DNA of 42,591 bases from Elusimicrobia bacterium RIFOXYA2_FULL_50_26 (GCA_001800355.1 MGVF01000038.1:1-42591), one strand, 5' to 3'; counted from the stretch's first letter, positions 17,449 to 25,589 are shown. Numbers and translations are program-made. The notes: generated from the letters alone by a model not told the origin.

Positions 17449-18204
17449 GTGCCGGGAAAAAATAAAAAGATATTTATTGTAGAGGATAACAAGCCGTTTC
17501 TTGAAACCTTGAGCGATTTCCTTGTTTCCAAAGGATACGATGTGGAAAGTTTGGCGATCGGAAAGGGCGCTGCCGAGAAGATAAAGGCAACCGGTGCCGA
17601 CCTCGTGATGCTCGACATTGTGCTGCCGGATACGGACGGATTTCAGATATGCAGGGATATTAAAAGCGATCCGGTAACAGCGGCGGTCCCCATAATGCTC
17701 ATGACAGGTAATGAAACCATAGACATAGACAAGGGTTTTGCCCTCGGCGCAGACGAATGCATCTACAAGCCATTCAACCTGGAAGACGTTGCCTTGCGCA
17801 TTGCAAGGCTGCTGACGAGAAAGCAGAAGATATTCATCGTTGATGACGACCGCAAAATCGGTGATATGCTTACATTGATGCTTACAGAACAGAAATATGA
17901 CGTGGTTGTGTTTTACGAGGGGAAGGGCGTTGTGGAAACTGCTAAAAAGGAGCGTCCGGATCTTTTACTGCTGGACATAAATCTCGGTTTGCCGCCAGGG
18001 GGGATAGATATATGCGGGGAGTTGAAGGCTGATGCCCTGACCAGGACGATACCCATAATAATGTTTACCGCCAACGACGACGTGGAATCGGTGGAACGCA
18101 GTTTCGCATGTGGCGCCGATGATTATATATTCAAACCGTTCAAGGTGCCGGAACTGCTGCTCAAGGTAAGAAAGTACCTTACATATGTTAAGAACACGCA
18201 ATGA
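17449..18204 (+). CDS. Double receiver-domain response regulator (REC-REC)
   Basis: The GTG at 17449 has AAGGAGGAG a few bases upstream; a longer frame would overlap the phosphatase. The 251-residue protein is two complete CheY-like receiver domains. The first (3-122) has acidic pair E12/D13 and phospho-acceptor D56 in VMLDIVLPD. The second (125-245) has VDDD and D176 in LLLDINLG. Both keep the T/S and K (YKPF, FKPF) signature positions. No DNA-binding, cyclase or other output domain is present and no histidine kinase is in the window, so it may act by protein-protein contact or as a phosphorelay sink. Its place next to the phosphatase suggests cross-talk between Asp and Ser/Thr phosphorylation. 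Confidence 0.92.
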   Translation: MPGKNKKIFIVEDNKPFLETLSDFLVSKGYDVESLAIGKGAAEKIKATGADLVMLDIVLPDTDGFQICRDIKSDPVTAAVPIMLMTGNETIDIDKGFALGADECIYKPFNLEDVALRIARLLTRKQKIFIVDDDRKIGDMLTLMLTEQKYDVVVFYEGKGVVETAKKERPDLLLLDINLGLPPGGIDICGELKADALTRTIPIIMFTANDDVESVERSFACGADDYIFKPFKVPELLLKVRKYLTYVKNTQ

Positions 18205-18229
18205 TACGGTTCAAGCCGGAGGATAAATA

Positions 18230-20365
18230 ATGAATTTTGGCAGGAAACTGGTGCTTAGCTCGGCTGTTATAGCTTTTATTTTAGGACACCATGCAGCGCG
18301 TCCCTGCTATGCTTCTAATGTTACGGCCGCAGATTCGCTGCGTTTTGTGCCTGACCCACAGTCTGCCGCGATGGGGGAAAGCATTGTTTCTTTTTCAGGA
18401 TCGCCGGCCGTGATGATTGTCAACCCCGCAGCCATGGTTTATATTTACCAGCCTAAACTGTGTTTAAGCGACCTTATGTTGTGGGAAGGCTTGCGGTATA
18501 ATTTTGCCGGTTTCACCGTGCCCACCGGCATGGGAACCCTGGGTTGTTCGCTGTCGTACCTTTCATACGGAAAGATTCAGGGTTATGGTTATGACGGCGC
18601 TGAATACGACTTGCCTTCCACCTACGATGTGGCGGCTACCTTTGGTTATGCGCTGCCTCTGAAAGTTGACCTGCCGTTGCGCCGGGAGTACGGCAGCGTG
18701 GGCATTAACGTAAAATTTATCGTTAACAAACTGGCAAATTATTCCACGGAAGGCGTGGCATTTGATTTCGGAGGTATTTTCAAGGTGCCGTTCGTGGACG
18801 GATTAAATGCCGCGGTTGTTTATCGTAACGCGGGAACCTCGCTTAAATATACGAAAGATGCCAATGCATTGCCGGACCAGGCGCGGTTCGGTATCCGCTA
18901 TAACAGGCCGGCTTGGCGCAATCTTGCGCTGGTGGCCGATTTTAGCCAGGATATAAACAGCGCCATGCAGGTGTTTTCGGCCGGGGCCAGCATAATGCCT
19001 TTGTACGCCATTACGTTGCGCGGCGGGTGGATCGATGCGGAGAACTCCATCACATCAGGGGTTCGCTGGGGTATCGGTATGGATTTTGATATTTTCTCTT
19101 TAAACTATGCGATGTCGTCATTTAAAGATTTTACAATGTCCCACCAGGTTGGCGTAGATATTCCGCTGGGCAGCATTGCGCAGCCCAGGGCGGCCTACGA
19201 TCGTTACCTCGACGTTTATTTTCAGCGCGCAAAGGATAAATACGATGAGCGTGATTACATAGCGGCACGCCAGCAGATAGAGGAAATACTTTCAGTTTAT
19301 CCGGGACACAAGCAGTCCATCGCCTATCTTGAAAAGATAAGCGTGCAACTTGATAAAATAGACCAGCGGAAAAACTCCAAAATAGAGAAGCTATTGCGGG
19401 AATCGGAAAATGCCGTAATGCGAAACGATATAGAATACGCCAGGAAAAGTTTTAACAGAATTTTAAGAATAGATCCCGATAATGGCGCAGCGCTTGACGG
19501 GCTAAATAAAATCGAAAAAGTTACGGGCGAGGTGCGCGAACAGGATATGAAACAGTGGAAACAGGCGCTTCAATATTTGCATCAGGGCGAATACGTCATG
19601 GCCAAGCTGAATTTCGAGCAAATATACGCGGCTGATACTTCGCGTGACGACGCAAAGCGCATGGTGTTCGAAGCCGAGCAGCGCATAATAGAGATGAGCG
19701 CGGGCGAGATAAACAGGTTTTACAAGCGCGGCACCGCATTATTTAAGAAAGGAAAGTACAGCCAGGCTGTTCCATATTTTGAGGCCGTTACTGTCGCCAA
19801 CCCCAGTTTTATTGATGGGCAAAACTACCTTCTGAAATCCCGGCAGCGTATACGGGAAATAGAGCTGGGTGTTGAGAACAGGGAAACCAACCGTAAGCGC
19901 GAGACTGCCGAAAACGAAATAGCATCGGCTTTCAGCAACGCTTTAAGGCTTTATGACGGCGGCAATAATTATGAGGCGCTGGACGCATTCATGAAATGCC
20001 AGGAGATGGCGCTGCGCCATGATTTCAAGGAATACCTGGATCGCGTCAACAATTTTATCGCAACCATCCGCGCCAACATAGCCGAGCAGTACCTGCGCGC
20101 CGGCAAGAGCCTGGTTGACAGAAACGATGTCGAGAGCGGGCTTGAGGAGTACCGCAAGGGATTGATGTATGATCCCGGCAACGCGCAGGTGAAAGCCGAG
20201 TTTGATATTATTTCACGTTTGCTGACCAAACAATATTACGAGAAGGGAGCGGCGCTCTTTAAAAGCGGCGATGCCGTCGCGGCCAGGCAGATGTTCGAAA
20301 AATCGCTTTTTTATAATCCGGATAATGAAGAGGCGCGAAATGCCCTGGGAAAAATTTCGCGCTAA
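18230..20365 (+). CDS. PorV/UPF0164-like outer-membrane barrel fused to TPR repeats
   Basis: GGAGGA is 8 bases before the ATG. A signal peptide (1-28, ending CYA) is followed by a barrel-like region (about 30-325) with the same signatures as the protein at 11615: DPQSAAMGESIVSF and VNPAAMVYIY replace the glycine-rich and WNPAG motifs. From about 330 to 711 it turns into helical repeats with the TPR spacing (ARQQIEEILSVYPGHKQS, GEYVMAKLNFEQIYA, GKYSQAVPYFEAVTVANP, SGLEEYRKGLMYDPGNAQ). TPRs mediate protein-protein binding; here they would sit in the periplasm, beneath the membrane-embedded barrel. It may recruit the other operon products to the outer membrane. 711 residues is well above the barrel family's usual 330-400, because of the fusion. 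Confidence 0.85.
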   Translation: MNFGRKLVLSSAVIAFILGHHAARPCYASNVTAADSLRFVPDPQSAAMGESIVSFSGSPAVMIVNPAAMVYIYQPKLCLSDLMLWEGLRYNFAGFTVPTGMGTLGCSLSYLSYGKIQGYGYDGAEYDLPSTYDVAATFGYALPLKVDLPLRREYGSVGINVKFIVNKLANYSTEGVAFDFGGIFKVPFVDGLNAAVVYRNAGTSLKYTKDANALPDQARFGIRYNRPAWRNLALVADFSQDINSAMQVFSAGASIMPLYAITLRGGWIDAENSITSGVRWGIGMDFDIFSLNYAMSSFKDFTMSHQVGVDIPLGSIAQPRAAYDRYLDVYFQRAKDKYDERDYIAARQQIEEILSVYPGHKQSIAYLEKISVQLDKIDQRKNSKIEKLLRESENAVMRNDIEYARKSFNRILRIDPDNGAALDGLNKIEKVTGEVREQDMKQWKQALQYLHQGEYVMAKLNFEQIYAADTSRDDAKRMVFEAEQRIIEMSAGEINRFYKRGTALFKKGKYSQAVPYFEAVTVANPSFIDGQNYLLKSRQRIREIELGVENRETNRKRETAENEIASAFSNALRLYDGGNNYEALDAFMKCQEMALRHDFKEYLDRVNNFIATIRANIAEQYLRAGKSLVDRNDVESGLEEYRKGLMYDPGNAQVKAEFDIISRLLTKQYYEKGAALFKSGDAVAARQMFEKSLFYNPDNEEARNALGKISR

Positions 20366-20376
20366 CGGGAGATCGT

Positions 20377-20751
20377 ATGCGTTATAAAATTATAATCGCA
20401 AGGGCGTTGACGGCTCTGGCCGTAATGGGAAACATGGGTTTTGTGTCCGCGGATATAAAGGCTTATCCCGTCCCCTGGGTGCCTGAAGCGGGCAGGGAGG
20501 GTAAGATAGTATCGGGCAATTATACCGACGGCATAACATTTGCCGGCCTTCCATCGTCGGGTGATATATATATTTATAATATCAACGGCATGCTTGTCCG
20601 CCGCGTTACGTTTAGCGATCCTGTGGGTGGGCATCTGCGGCTTTACGGCGCAAATGACAGTAACGGCGGCTACATTTCAAGCGGCGTATACATATGGAAG
20701 GTCGTCGGTGACGGAATATCAAAAACAGGCAAATTGATAGTGGTGCGGTAA
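20377..20751 (+). CDS. Small secreted FlgD-Ig-like domain protein
   Basis: GGGAG is 7 bases before the ATG. A signal peptide (about 1-25, ending VSA) is followed by a single beta domain of about 98 residues with DIKAYPVPWVP, GDIYIYNINGMLVRRV and GVYIWKVVGDG, the same strand pattern as the C-terminal domain of the protein at 10387. A free-standing version of a domain that is normally a C-terminal tag is unusual. It may cap or compete for the same binding partner. It is the last gene in the operon-like run, 11 bases after the barrel-TPR gene. Confidence 0.75.
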   Translation: MRYKIIIARALTALAVMGNMGFVSADIKAYPVPWVPEAGREGKIVSGNYTDGITFAGLPSSGDIYIYNINGMLVRRVTFSDPVGGHLRLYGANDSNGGYISSGVYIWKVVGDGISKTGKLIVVR

Positions 20752-20872
20752 TTACAGCCGAAAATCTGTTGCCTTATAATCGTCCGGCTTTATGACACAG
20801 TCGTCTGGTCGGGCAATGACAAACCTCACTGTAAACCTGCTGAAAAACTCTCCCCTGTCGATTTATTTAATG

Positions 20873-20901
20873 TTGCTTTTTTCCCAAAATATACGTACAA
20901 T
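20873..20901 (+). promoter_or_regulatory. Probable sigma70-type promoter for the Mg transport pair
   Basis: TTGCTT at 20873-20878 and TACAAT at 20896-20901 are separated by 17 bases. The -10 box matches the consensus at 5 of 6 positions. It points to the PRC/MgtE-N/CBS gene, 463 bases downstream, across the nested repeats. Found by eye. Confidence 0.4.
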
Positions 20902-20914
20902 TAGTGAACAACTT

Positions 20915-21350
20915 ATGTTACGCAGCGTGTCATTGCGAGGAGCCTTGGCGACGAAGCAATCCCGTCGTTTTGATACGAAACAGCAAGATTGCTTCGCTTA
21001 CAGGCTGTGTCGCAATTACATTTTGCGTCAAAAATTCTTCTTGCCGTCATTCCGGCGAAAGTCGGAATCTAGATTTTCCGTCGAGGCTGGATGCCGGATT
21101 AACAGACTGTATCATAATTACGTTTTATAGTCAAAAGTTCCTGTTTTCGTCACTCCGGCGAAAGCCGGAGTCCAGATCTTCCGTCGAGACTGGATACCGG
21201 ATTAAGGCATTCCGGTATGACGGACGGAGCAAAATGTAATTACGACACAGCCTGTAAAGCTCTCCGGCATGACGGGTACGGCTAAAAGGCAATTATGACA
21301 CAGTCTGTTAGCTCGCAATGACGGCAACCTTGGCATTTCTTGCGTAACAT
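20915..21350. repeat. Nested inverted-repeat cluster
   Basis: The outermost arms are perfect 10-mers: ATGTTACGCA (20915-20924) and TGCGTAACAT (21341-21350). Inside are TCATTGCGAGGAGCC (20930-20944) against GCTCGCAATGA (21311-21321). Further in lie two direct copies of a unit starting ACAGGCTGTGTCGCAATTAC (21000) and ACAGACTGTATCATAATTAC (21102), each continuing into a TCCGGCGAAAG...GGATACCGGATTA block. Their inverted partners are AATGTAATTACGACACAGCC (21233) and CAATTATGACACAGTCTGT (21289). This looks like repeated insertion of one palindromic element into another. The TCATTGCGAG motif is shared with the MITEs at 5273, 23906 and 41524. Confidence 0.75.
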
Positions 21351-21363
21351 CAGCGAATAATAT

Positions 21364-22653
21364 ATGACAGATTTTCTCCAGGATAATTTCATTTTCATGT
21401 CGCAGATTGCCGGCTCGCCCGTCATAGATTTTAACAGCAATGAAAAAATCGGGTACGTTTCCGACGTGGCGGCGATGTTGCGCGATATGTATCCGCGCGT
21501 AAGCGGGCTTATCGTTCGCAAAAAAATGGCGCTGACCGTGTTTTATGTTCCATGGAAAAACGTCAGGAAAATTATGGCGGACAAGGCAATAATGATTGAG
21601 TACGATCCCGCCTCTGCCGCCGTTCCTTCGGAAAACGAGATAAAGTTGAAGGAGACTTTCTGGGATAAACAGGTTGTTGACGTGTCCGGCTCAAAGGTGG
21701 TGCGTGTCAACGACCTGCACTTTTTGAGGGAGGGTCCGAATTTCTGGCTGGTGCACATGGACATCGGTTTCAAGGGGCTTTTGCGCAGGCTCGGATGGCT
21801 GCGCCAGGCGGAACGCATTTTCCGCTGGCTGTTTTCCTTCGAATTAAAGGAACGCCTGATTTCCTGGAAATACATCCAGCCTATCTCGTCCGCCGGCGCC
21901 GGCGAGTCGTTGTTGCTCAAAGTGCCGCAGACGAAACTTTCCGAGCTTCACCCGGCAGATCTGGCGGAGATACTCGTTGACCTGGGAACCGACGAAAGGG
22001 TGGGTATTCTTAAATCTCTGGACACAGCTTCCGCGGCGCGGGCATTCAAGGAGCTCCCGCTTAAGGTGCGCATCCAGGCCGCCGAATCGTTCTCGAATGC
22101 GCAAATGTCCGGCATCATCAACGAGATGCCGGTTGACGAGGCCGTGGACTTGATAGGCAATTTTTCCCGCAAGCGCGCCAATGCCCTGTTTTTACTGATG
22201 CCCCAGGAGCGCGCGACGCAGATGAAAAAACTGTTAAGTTACTCCGAGCGGAGCGCCGGCAGCGTGATGAACACCGAGTATATCTCGGTGAAATCGTCCT
22301 CAAGCGTTAACGTTGTATGGGACCGCATACGTTCCGAAATTAAAAAGAAGGAATCAATATACTACATCTACGTGCTTGATGAAAACGACGCGCTGGTCGG
22401 CGTCGTAACCCTGCGCCAGTTGCTTACCGCGCCGCATGAAAAACTGGTGTCGGAAGTTATGCGCAAGCGCGTGTCCAAGGTGCGGGTTGACACCGACATA
22501 AAAGACGCAGCCCAGTTGTTCCTTAAATATGATTTTACCGTCATACCCGTCGTGGACAAGCAGAACAAGTTGCTCGGTACTATTACCATGAAGGACGCAT
22601 TCGAATCGGTCTATCCCGTCATAAGAGAAGAAGTCGAAGAGGCCACCAGTTGA
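21364..22653 (+). CDS. Cytosolic PRC-barrel / MgtE-N / CBS-pair protein, probable Mg2+ sensor subunit
   Basis: The 429-residue protein has two PRC-barrel-like segments (about 15-80 and 95-150; IAGSPVIDFNSNEKIGYVSD opens the first), an MgtE intracellular N domain (about 200-300, opening LHPADLAEILVDLG and ending SYSERSAGSVMNTEYISV) and a CBS pair (about 305-420). This is the cytoplasmic half of MgtE, where Mg2+ binding gates the channel, but the five-helix membrane part is absent. Its stop overlaps the TTG start of the NRAMP-like transporter by four bases, so the two are co-translated. It is best read as a regulatory subunit acting in trans on that transporter. No obvious ribosome binding site precedes the ATG. 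Confidence 0.85.
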   Translation: MTDFLQDNFIFMSQIAGSPVIDFNSNEKIGYVSDVAAMLRDMYPRVSGLIVRKKMALTVFYVPWKNVRKIMADKAIMIEYDPASAAVPSENEIKLKETFWDKQVVDVSGSKVVRVNDLHFLREGPNFWLVHMDIGFKGLLRRLGWLRQAERIFRWLFSFELKERLISWKYIQPISSAGAGESLLLKVPQTKLSELHPADLAEILVDLGTDERVGILKSLDTASAARAFKELPLKVRIQAAESFSNAQMSGIINEMPVDEAVDLIGNFSRKRANALFLLMPQERATQMKKLLSYSERSAGSVMNTEYISVKSSSSVNVVWDRIRSEIKKKESIYYIYVLDENDALVGVVTLRQLLTAPHEKLVSEVMRKRVSKVRVDTDIKDAAQLFLKYDFTVIPVVDKQNKLLGTITMKDAFESVYPVIREEVEEATS

Positions 22654-23903
22654 ACATTTTGCAACGTTTAAAAGAAAATCCCGCCCTTCGGAATATACTT
22701 GTATTCGTCAGCATACTCGGCCCGGGAATTATTACCGGAAGCGTTGATAACGATGCCGGCGGCATTACAACATATTCCGTGGCCGGCGCGCTCTACGGTT
22801 ACGGGCTTTTATGGACGCTTATCCCGTCGTTCATCGTGCTTGTGGTGGTGCAGGAAATGAATGCGCGCATGGGTATCGTTACCGGCAAAGGCCTGGCCGA
22901 CCTCATCCGCGAGAATTTCGGCGTCAGGATAACGTTTTACGTTTTCATGGGATTATTTATCGCCGATATCGGAAATACCGCCACGGAATTCGCCGGCGTA
23001 GCAGGCAGCATGATGGTTTTCGGAATCAGTAAATACATCGCCGTTCCGATTACCGCCATCGGCGTGTGGATGCTGGTTGTAAAAGGAACTTACAAAACCG
23101 CCGAACGCGTTTTTTTGATTTTCAGCATGTTCCTTTTGTCGTACGTGGTTTCGGCGGTTATGGCTAAGCCGGAATGGGGCAAGATAGGCACGGCCATAAT
23201 CCAGCCGCATCTTGAGATGGATACAGCATACTTGAGCATGGTCATCGGCATCGTCGGCACCACCATTGCGCCCTGGATGCAGTTTTATATGCAGTCCGCG
23301 GTTATCGAGAAGCGCATTAAAATCGAGGACTACAAATACACGCTGTGGGACGTTATCATAGGCTGCGTCGCCACGGTTGTCGTGGCGTTTTTTATCATAG
23401 TTGCCTGCGCCGCGACGCTTCACAAGAACGGTATCGTCATAACGGAGGCCAAGGACGCCGCCATGGCGCTGGGGCCGCTTGCCGGCGCTTTTTCGTCGCA
23501 CGTGTTCGCTTTCGGATTATTCGTCGCCTCCGTATTTTCCGCGGCCATACTGCCGCTTGCGAGCGCTTTCTATATCAGCGAAGCCTTCGGTTTCGAGGCC
23601 GGCATCAACAAGAAGTTCAGCGAGGCGCCCCAGTTTTACACACTGTTTACGCTTAGCATTTTGATAGGCGCGGGCATTATTCTCATACCCGGCGCTCCGC
23701 TGATACCAATTACGATCTGGTCGCAGGTGCTAAACGGCATTTTCCTGCCGGTTGTGCTTGTTTCCATGATTATTATGGTCAACAACCCGAAGATCATGGG
23801 TAAATACACAAATACCCGCCTGCAAAATTTAATCGGCTGGTCCACCATAATTATACTCATCGTGCTCACCGCGCTCCTTCTTGTCGCCCCGCTGCTAAAA
23901 TAA
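22650..23903 (+). CDS. NRAMP-family divalent metal transporter, probably Mg2+-type (NRMT-like)
   Basis: Starts at a TTG overlapping the upstream stop as TTGA. About eleven hydrophobic helices over 417 residues match NRAMP/SLC11. The unwound first helix reads GPGIITGSVDNDAGG (about 24-38), with D-A-G-G where Mn/Fe transporters have D-P-G-N. The sixth helix reads GTTIAPWMQFYMQS, with A207 at the position of the conserved metal-binding Met (the MPH motif becomes APW). NRAMP-related Mg2+ transporters lack that Met, which normally gives preference for transition metals. With the co-translated MgtE-N/CBS partner, Mg2+ uptake is the best inference; Mn2+ remains possible. A MITE is inserted two bases after its stop. 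Confidence 0.88.
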   Translation: MNILQRLKENPALRNILVFVSILGPGIITGSVDNDAGGITTYSVAGALYGYGLLWTLIPSFIVLVVVQEMNARMGIVTGKGLADLIRENFGVRITFYVFMGLFIADIGNTATEFAGVAGSMMVFGISKYIAVPITAIGVWMLVVKGTYKTAERVFLIFSMFLLSYVVSAVMAKPEWGKIGTAIIQPHLEMDTAYLSMVIGIVGTTIAPWMQFYMQSAVIEKRIKIEDYKYTLWDVIIGCVATVVVAFFIIVACAATLHKNGIVITEAKDAAMALGPLAGAFSSHVFAFGLFVASVFSAAILPLASAFYISEAFGFEAGINKKFSEAPQFYTLFTLSILIGAGIILIPGAPLIPITIWSQVLNGIFLPVVLVSMIIMVNNPKIMGKYTNTRLQNLIGWSTIIILIVLTALLLVAPLLK

Positions 23904-23905
23904 CA

Positions 23906-24039
23906 TGTCTCTTTAGCAGTTTGAGGTCATTGCGAGCGAGAGCGAAGCAATCTCGACGTTGCTTCTGATGAAAATTGAGATTGCCGCGCTCTTTGGGCTC
24001 GCAATGACGACGACAATCTTGAAAATGCTAAAGAGACAC
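23906..24039 (-). mobile_element. MITE copy 2 (134 bp, inverted relative to copies 1 and 3)
   Basis: It starts TGTCTCTTTAGC and ends GCTAAAGAGACAC. A perfect 9-base direct repeat AAAATAACA flanks it (23897-23905 and 24040-24048), a clear target-site duplication. The left copy of the duplication includes the stop codon of the NRAMP gene. The internal sequence is the reverse complement of the copy at 41524-41657 with few differences. It ends 11 bases before the tilS ATG, so any tilS promoter must lie within it or upstream of the transporter. Confidence 0.88.
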
Positions 24040-24050
24040 AAAATAACATT

Positions 24051-25025
24051 ATGGAAGCATGGGAATCATTTAAGAAAACCGTTGCAGGAAATAAGCTCAT
24101 CGAGCCGGGCGCCGGAGTCCTGGCTGCCGTTTCAGGCGGGCCGGATTCCATGTGCATGCTTCACATGCTCTGGCGGTTGAAAAAAACCGTGCCGTTCGAT
24201 TTGTATTGCGTCTCGATAGATCACGGCTTGCGCAACGTGGCGAAAAAAGAGGTTGCCGCCGTATCGCGCTGGTGTCAATCGCATGGCATAGCGTCCTTTG
24301 TGCGCCGTATCCCTGTTGCGTCGTATGCGCGGGAAAATAAGCTGTCCGTCGAAACTGCGGGGCGTATGCTTCGCTATGAAATTTTCAAAAGTGTCGCAAT
24401 GGAAACCGGTTGCGGCTCCGTTGCAACCGGACATACCGCAAACGATACCGCGGAAACCGCGCTTATGTGGATTATCCGCGGTGCCGGCACGGAAGGTCTT
24501 TCCGGCATTCCCATGGCCAGGCCGTTAACCGGCGACATAAATGTAATCCGCCCGCTGCATTCGATAACACGCGAAGAGATAATGCGTTATCTGCGGCGCC
24601 AGGGCATGCCCTATTTTACAGATGTTTCGAATAAGGCGATGGATTATACGCGTAACAGGATAAGGAGCAGACTGTTGCCGCTGCTTAAAACATTTAATCC
24701 CCGCATCGTGGAACATCTTTATAATTTAACGCAAATAATATCGCGCGAAAATGAATATTTGCAATCGGTTGTCTCCCGTGAAATAAGCAAATCGGCGCAT
24801 GTCGGCGGCTCTAGAATCACGCTTGCTTTAAAGCGTTTTATTGGATATAATAAGGTAATTCAAGCGCGTATTTTAAAAAATATCCTGCCCGAAAAACTTT
24901 CGTCATCGCAGATAGAACGGTTGCTTGACTGGGTCTCTTTATCCGACGAAAGAAAAATGATCTTTTCCCGCCGATGGAGCATAAATAAAAACCGGCATTC
25001 GCTCACATTCAGGAAGACGAAATAA
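24051..25025 (+). CDS. tilS: tRNA(Ile)-lysidine synthase
   Basis: Converts cytidine 34 of the CAU anticodon of tRNA(Ile2) to lysidine, using ATP and lysine, so that it reads AUA. The PP-loop motif VSGGPDS (27-33) is clear, followed by SIDHGLRN and ATGHTANDTAETALM, the family's nucleotide- and metal-binding segments, and YTRNRIRSRLLPLL. At 324 residues it is the short form, with the N-terminal catalytic domain and a small helical domain but no C-terminal TilS_C domain, as in Aquifex. The tilS-hpt-ftsH order is widely conserved. The ATG lies just after a MITE duplication, with no good ribosome binding site. Confidence 0.93.
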   Translation: MEAWESFKKTVAGNKLIEPGAGVLAAVSGGPDSMCMLHMLWRLKKTVPFDLYCVSIDHGLRNVAKKEVAAVSRWCQSHGIASFVRRIPVASYARENKLSVETAGRMLRYEIFKSVAMETGCGSVATGHTANDTAETALMWIIRGAGTEGLSGIPMARPLTGDINVIRPLHSITREEIMRYLRRQGMPYFTDVSNKAMDYTRNRIRSRLLPLLKTFNPRIVEHLYNLTQIISRENEYLQSVVSREISKSAHVGGSRITLALKRFIGYNKVIQARILKNILPEKLSSSQIERLLDWVSLSDERKMIFSRRWSINKNRHSLTFRKTK

Positions 25026-25041
25026 AAAGGTGGGTTCTTTA

Positions 25042-25587
25042 ATGGAAAAAGACATTGACAGGGTTCTGTTAAGTTCAGAACAGATCAATGAACGCGTGGC
25101 GGAGCTGGCCAGGGAAATCTCAGCCTGGTACGGTGAAAATGAAGTTGTTATTATCCCGGTATTGGAGGGCGGGGCGATGTTTTCAAAGGCATTATCGCAG
25201 TTGGTCAATATGCCCCATGCCATCTGCCCGATAAAGCTTTCGTCTTACCAGGGAGCAAGGTCAACAAAAACGGTCAAGCTGCTGGAAGAGCTTTCCATAA
25301 GCCTGGCCGGCAGGGACGTGTTGATCGTCGAAGATATTGTTGACACGGGTTACACCCTGAATTTTTTACAGTCGTATCTCCGTTCCCGCGGCGTGGCTTC
25401 GCTGCGAACATGCGTGCTGCTGGACAAGGTATCCGCGCGGGAGGTTCACGTGGATATTAATTACACGGGTTTTATAATACCGGACGAGTTCGTGGTAGGT
25501 TTCGGGCTTGACTACCGCCAGCGTTACCGCGAACTGCCGTTTGTAGGAATACTGAAGCGCGAAATATATGATTCAAGGAGTACTTAG
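25042..25587 (+). CDS. hpt: Hypoxanthine phosphoribosyltransferase
   Basis: Salvages hypoxanthine/guanine with PRPP to IMP/GMP. The ATG at 25042 gives 181 residues, the normal size, and AAAAGGTGGG lies about 8 bases before it; a GTG 12 bases upstream is less likely. The PRPP-binding motif VLIVEDIVDTGYTL and the C-terminal YRELPFVGIL are diagnostic, with PVLEGGAMF near the N-terminus and SSYQGARST in the flexible-loop region. It sits 16 bases after tilS and 2 bases before ftsH. Confidence 0.95.
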   Translation: MEKDIDRVLLSSEQINERVAELAREISAWYGENEVVIIPVLEGGAMFSKALSQLVNMPHAICPIKLSSYQGARSTKTVKLLEELSISLAGRDVLIVEDIVDTGYTLNFLQSYLRSRGVASLRTCVLLDKVSAREVHVDINYTGFIIPDEFVVGFGLDYRQRYRELPFVGILKREIYDSRST

Positions 25588-25589
25588 GC

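Larger units (their letters stand above)
20752..21363. other. 612-base intergenic region dominated by repeats
   Basis: No gene is credible here. The short ORFs translate common intergenic repeats (for example the RHSGESRN pattern). The left part has a degenerate repeat fragment (TATGACACAGTC at 20791-20802, then GGGCAATGAC), then a promoter-like pair at 20873-20901. The rest, 20915-21350, is a nested inverted-repeat cluster reported separately. No terminator with a strong GC stem and T-tract was seen after the operon. Confidence 0.7.

Noticed and set aside
8534-20751. Complete type IX secretion system
   Set aside because: PorV-like barrels and FlgD-like domains are present, but no PorK/L/M/N, Sov/SprA or PorU-like gene is seen; only a resemblance can be claimed.
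20792-21239. Two ORFs of about 110 residues in the intergenic repeats
   Set aside because: Their translations (RHSGESRN pattern) come from known intergenic palindromic repeats and are common artefacts.
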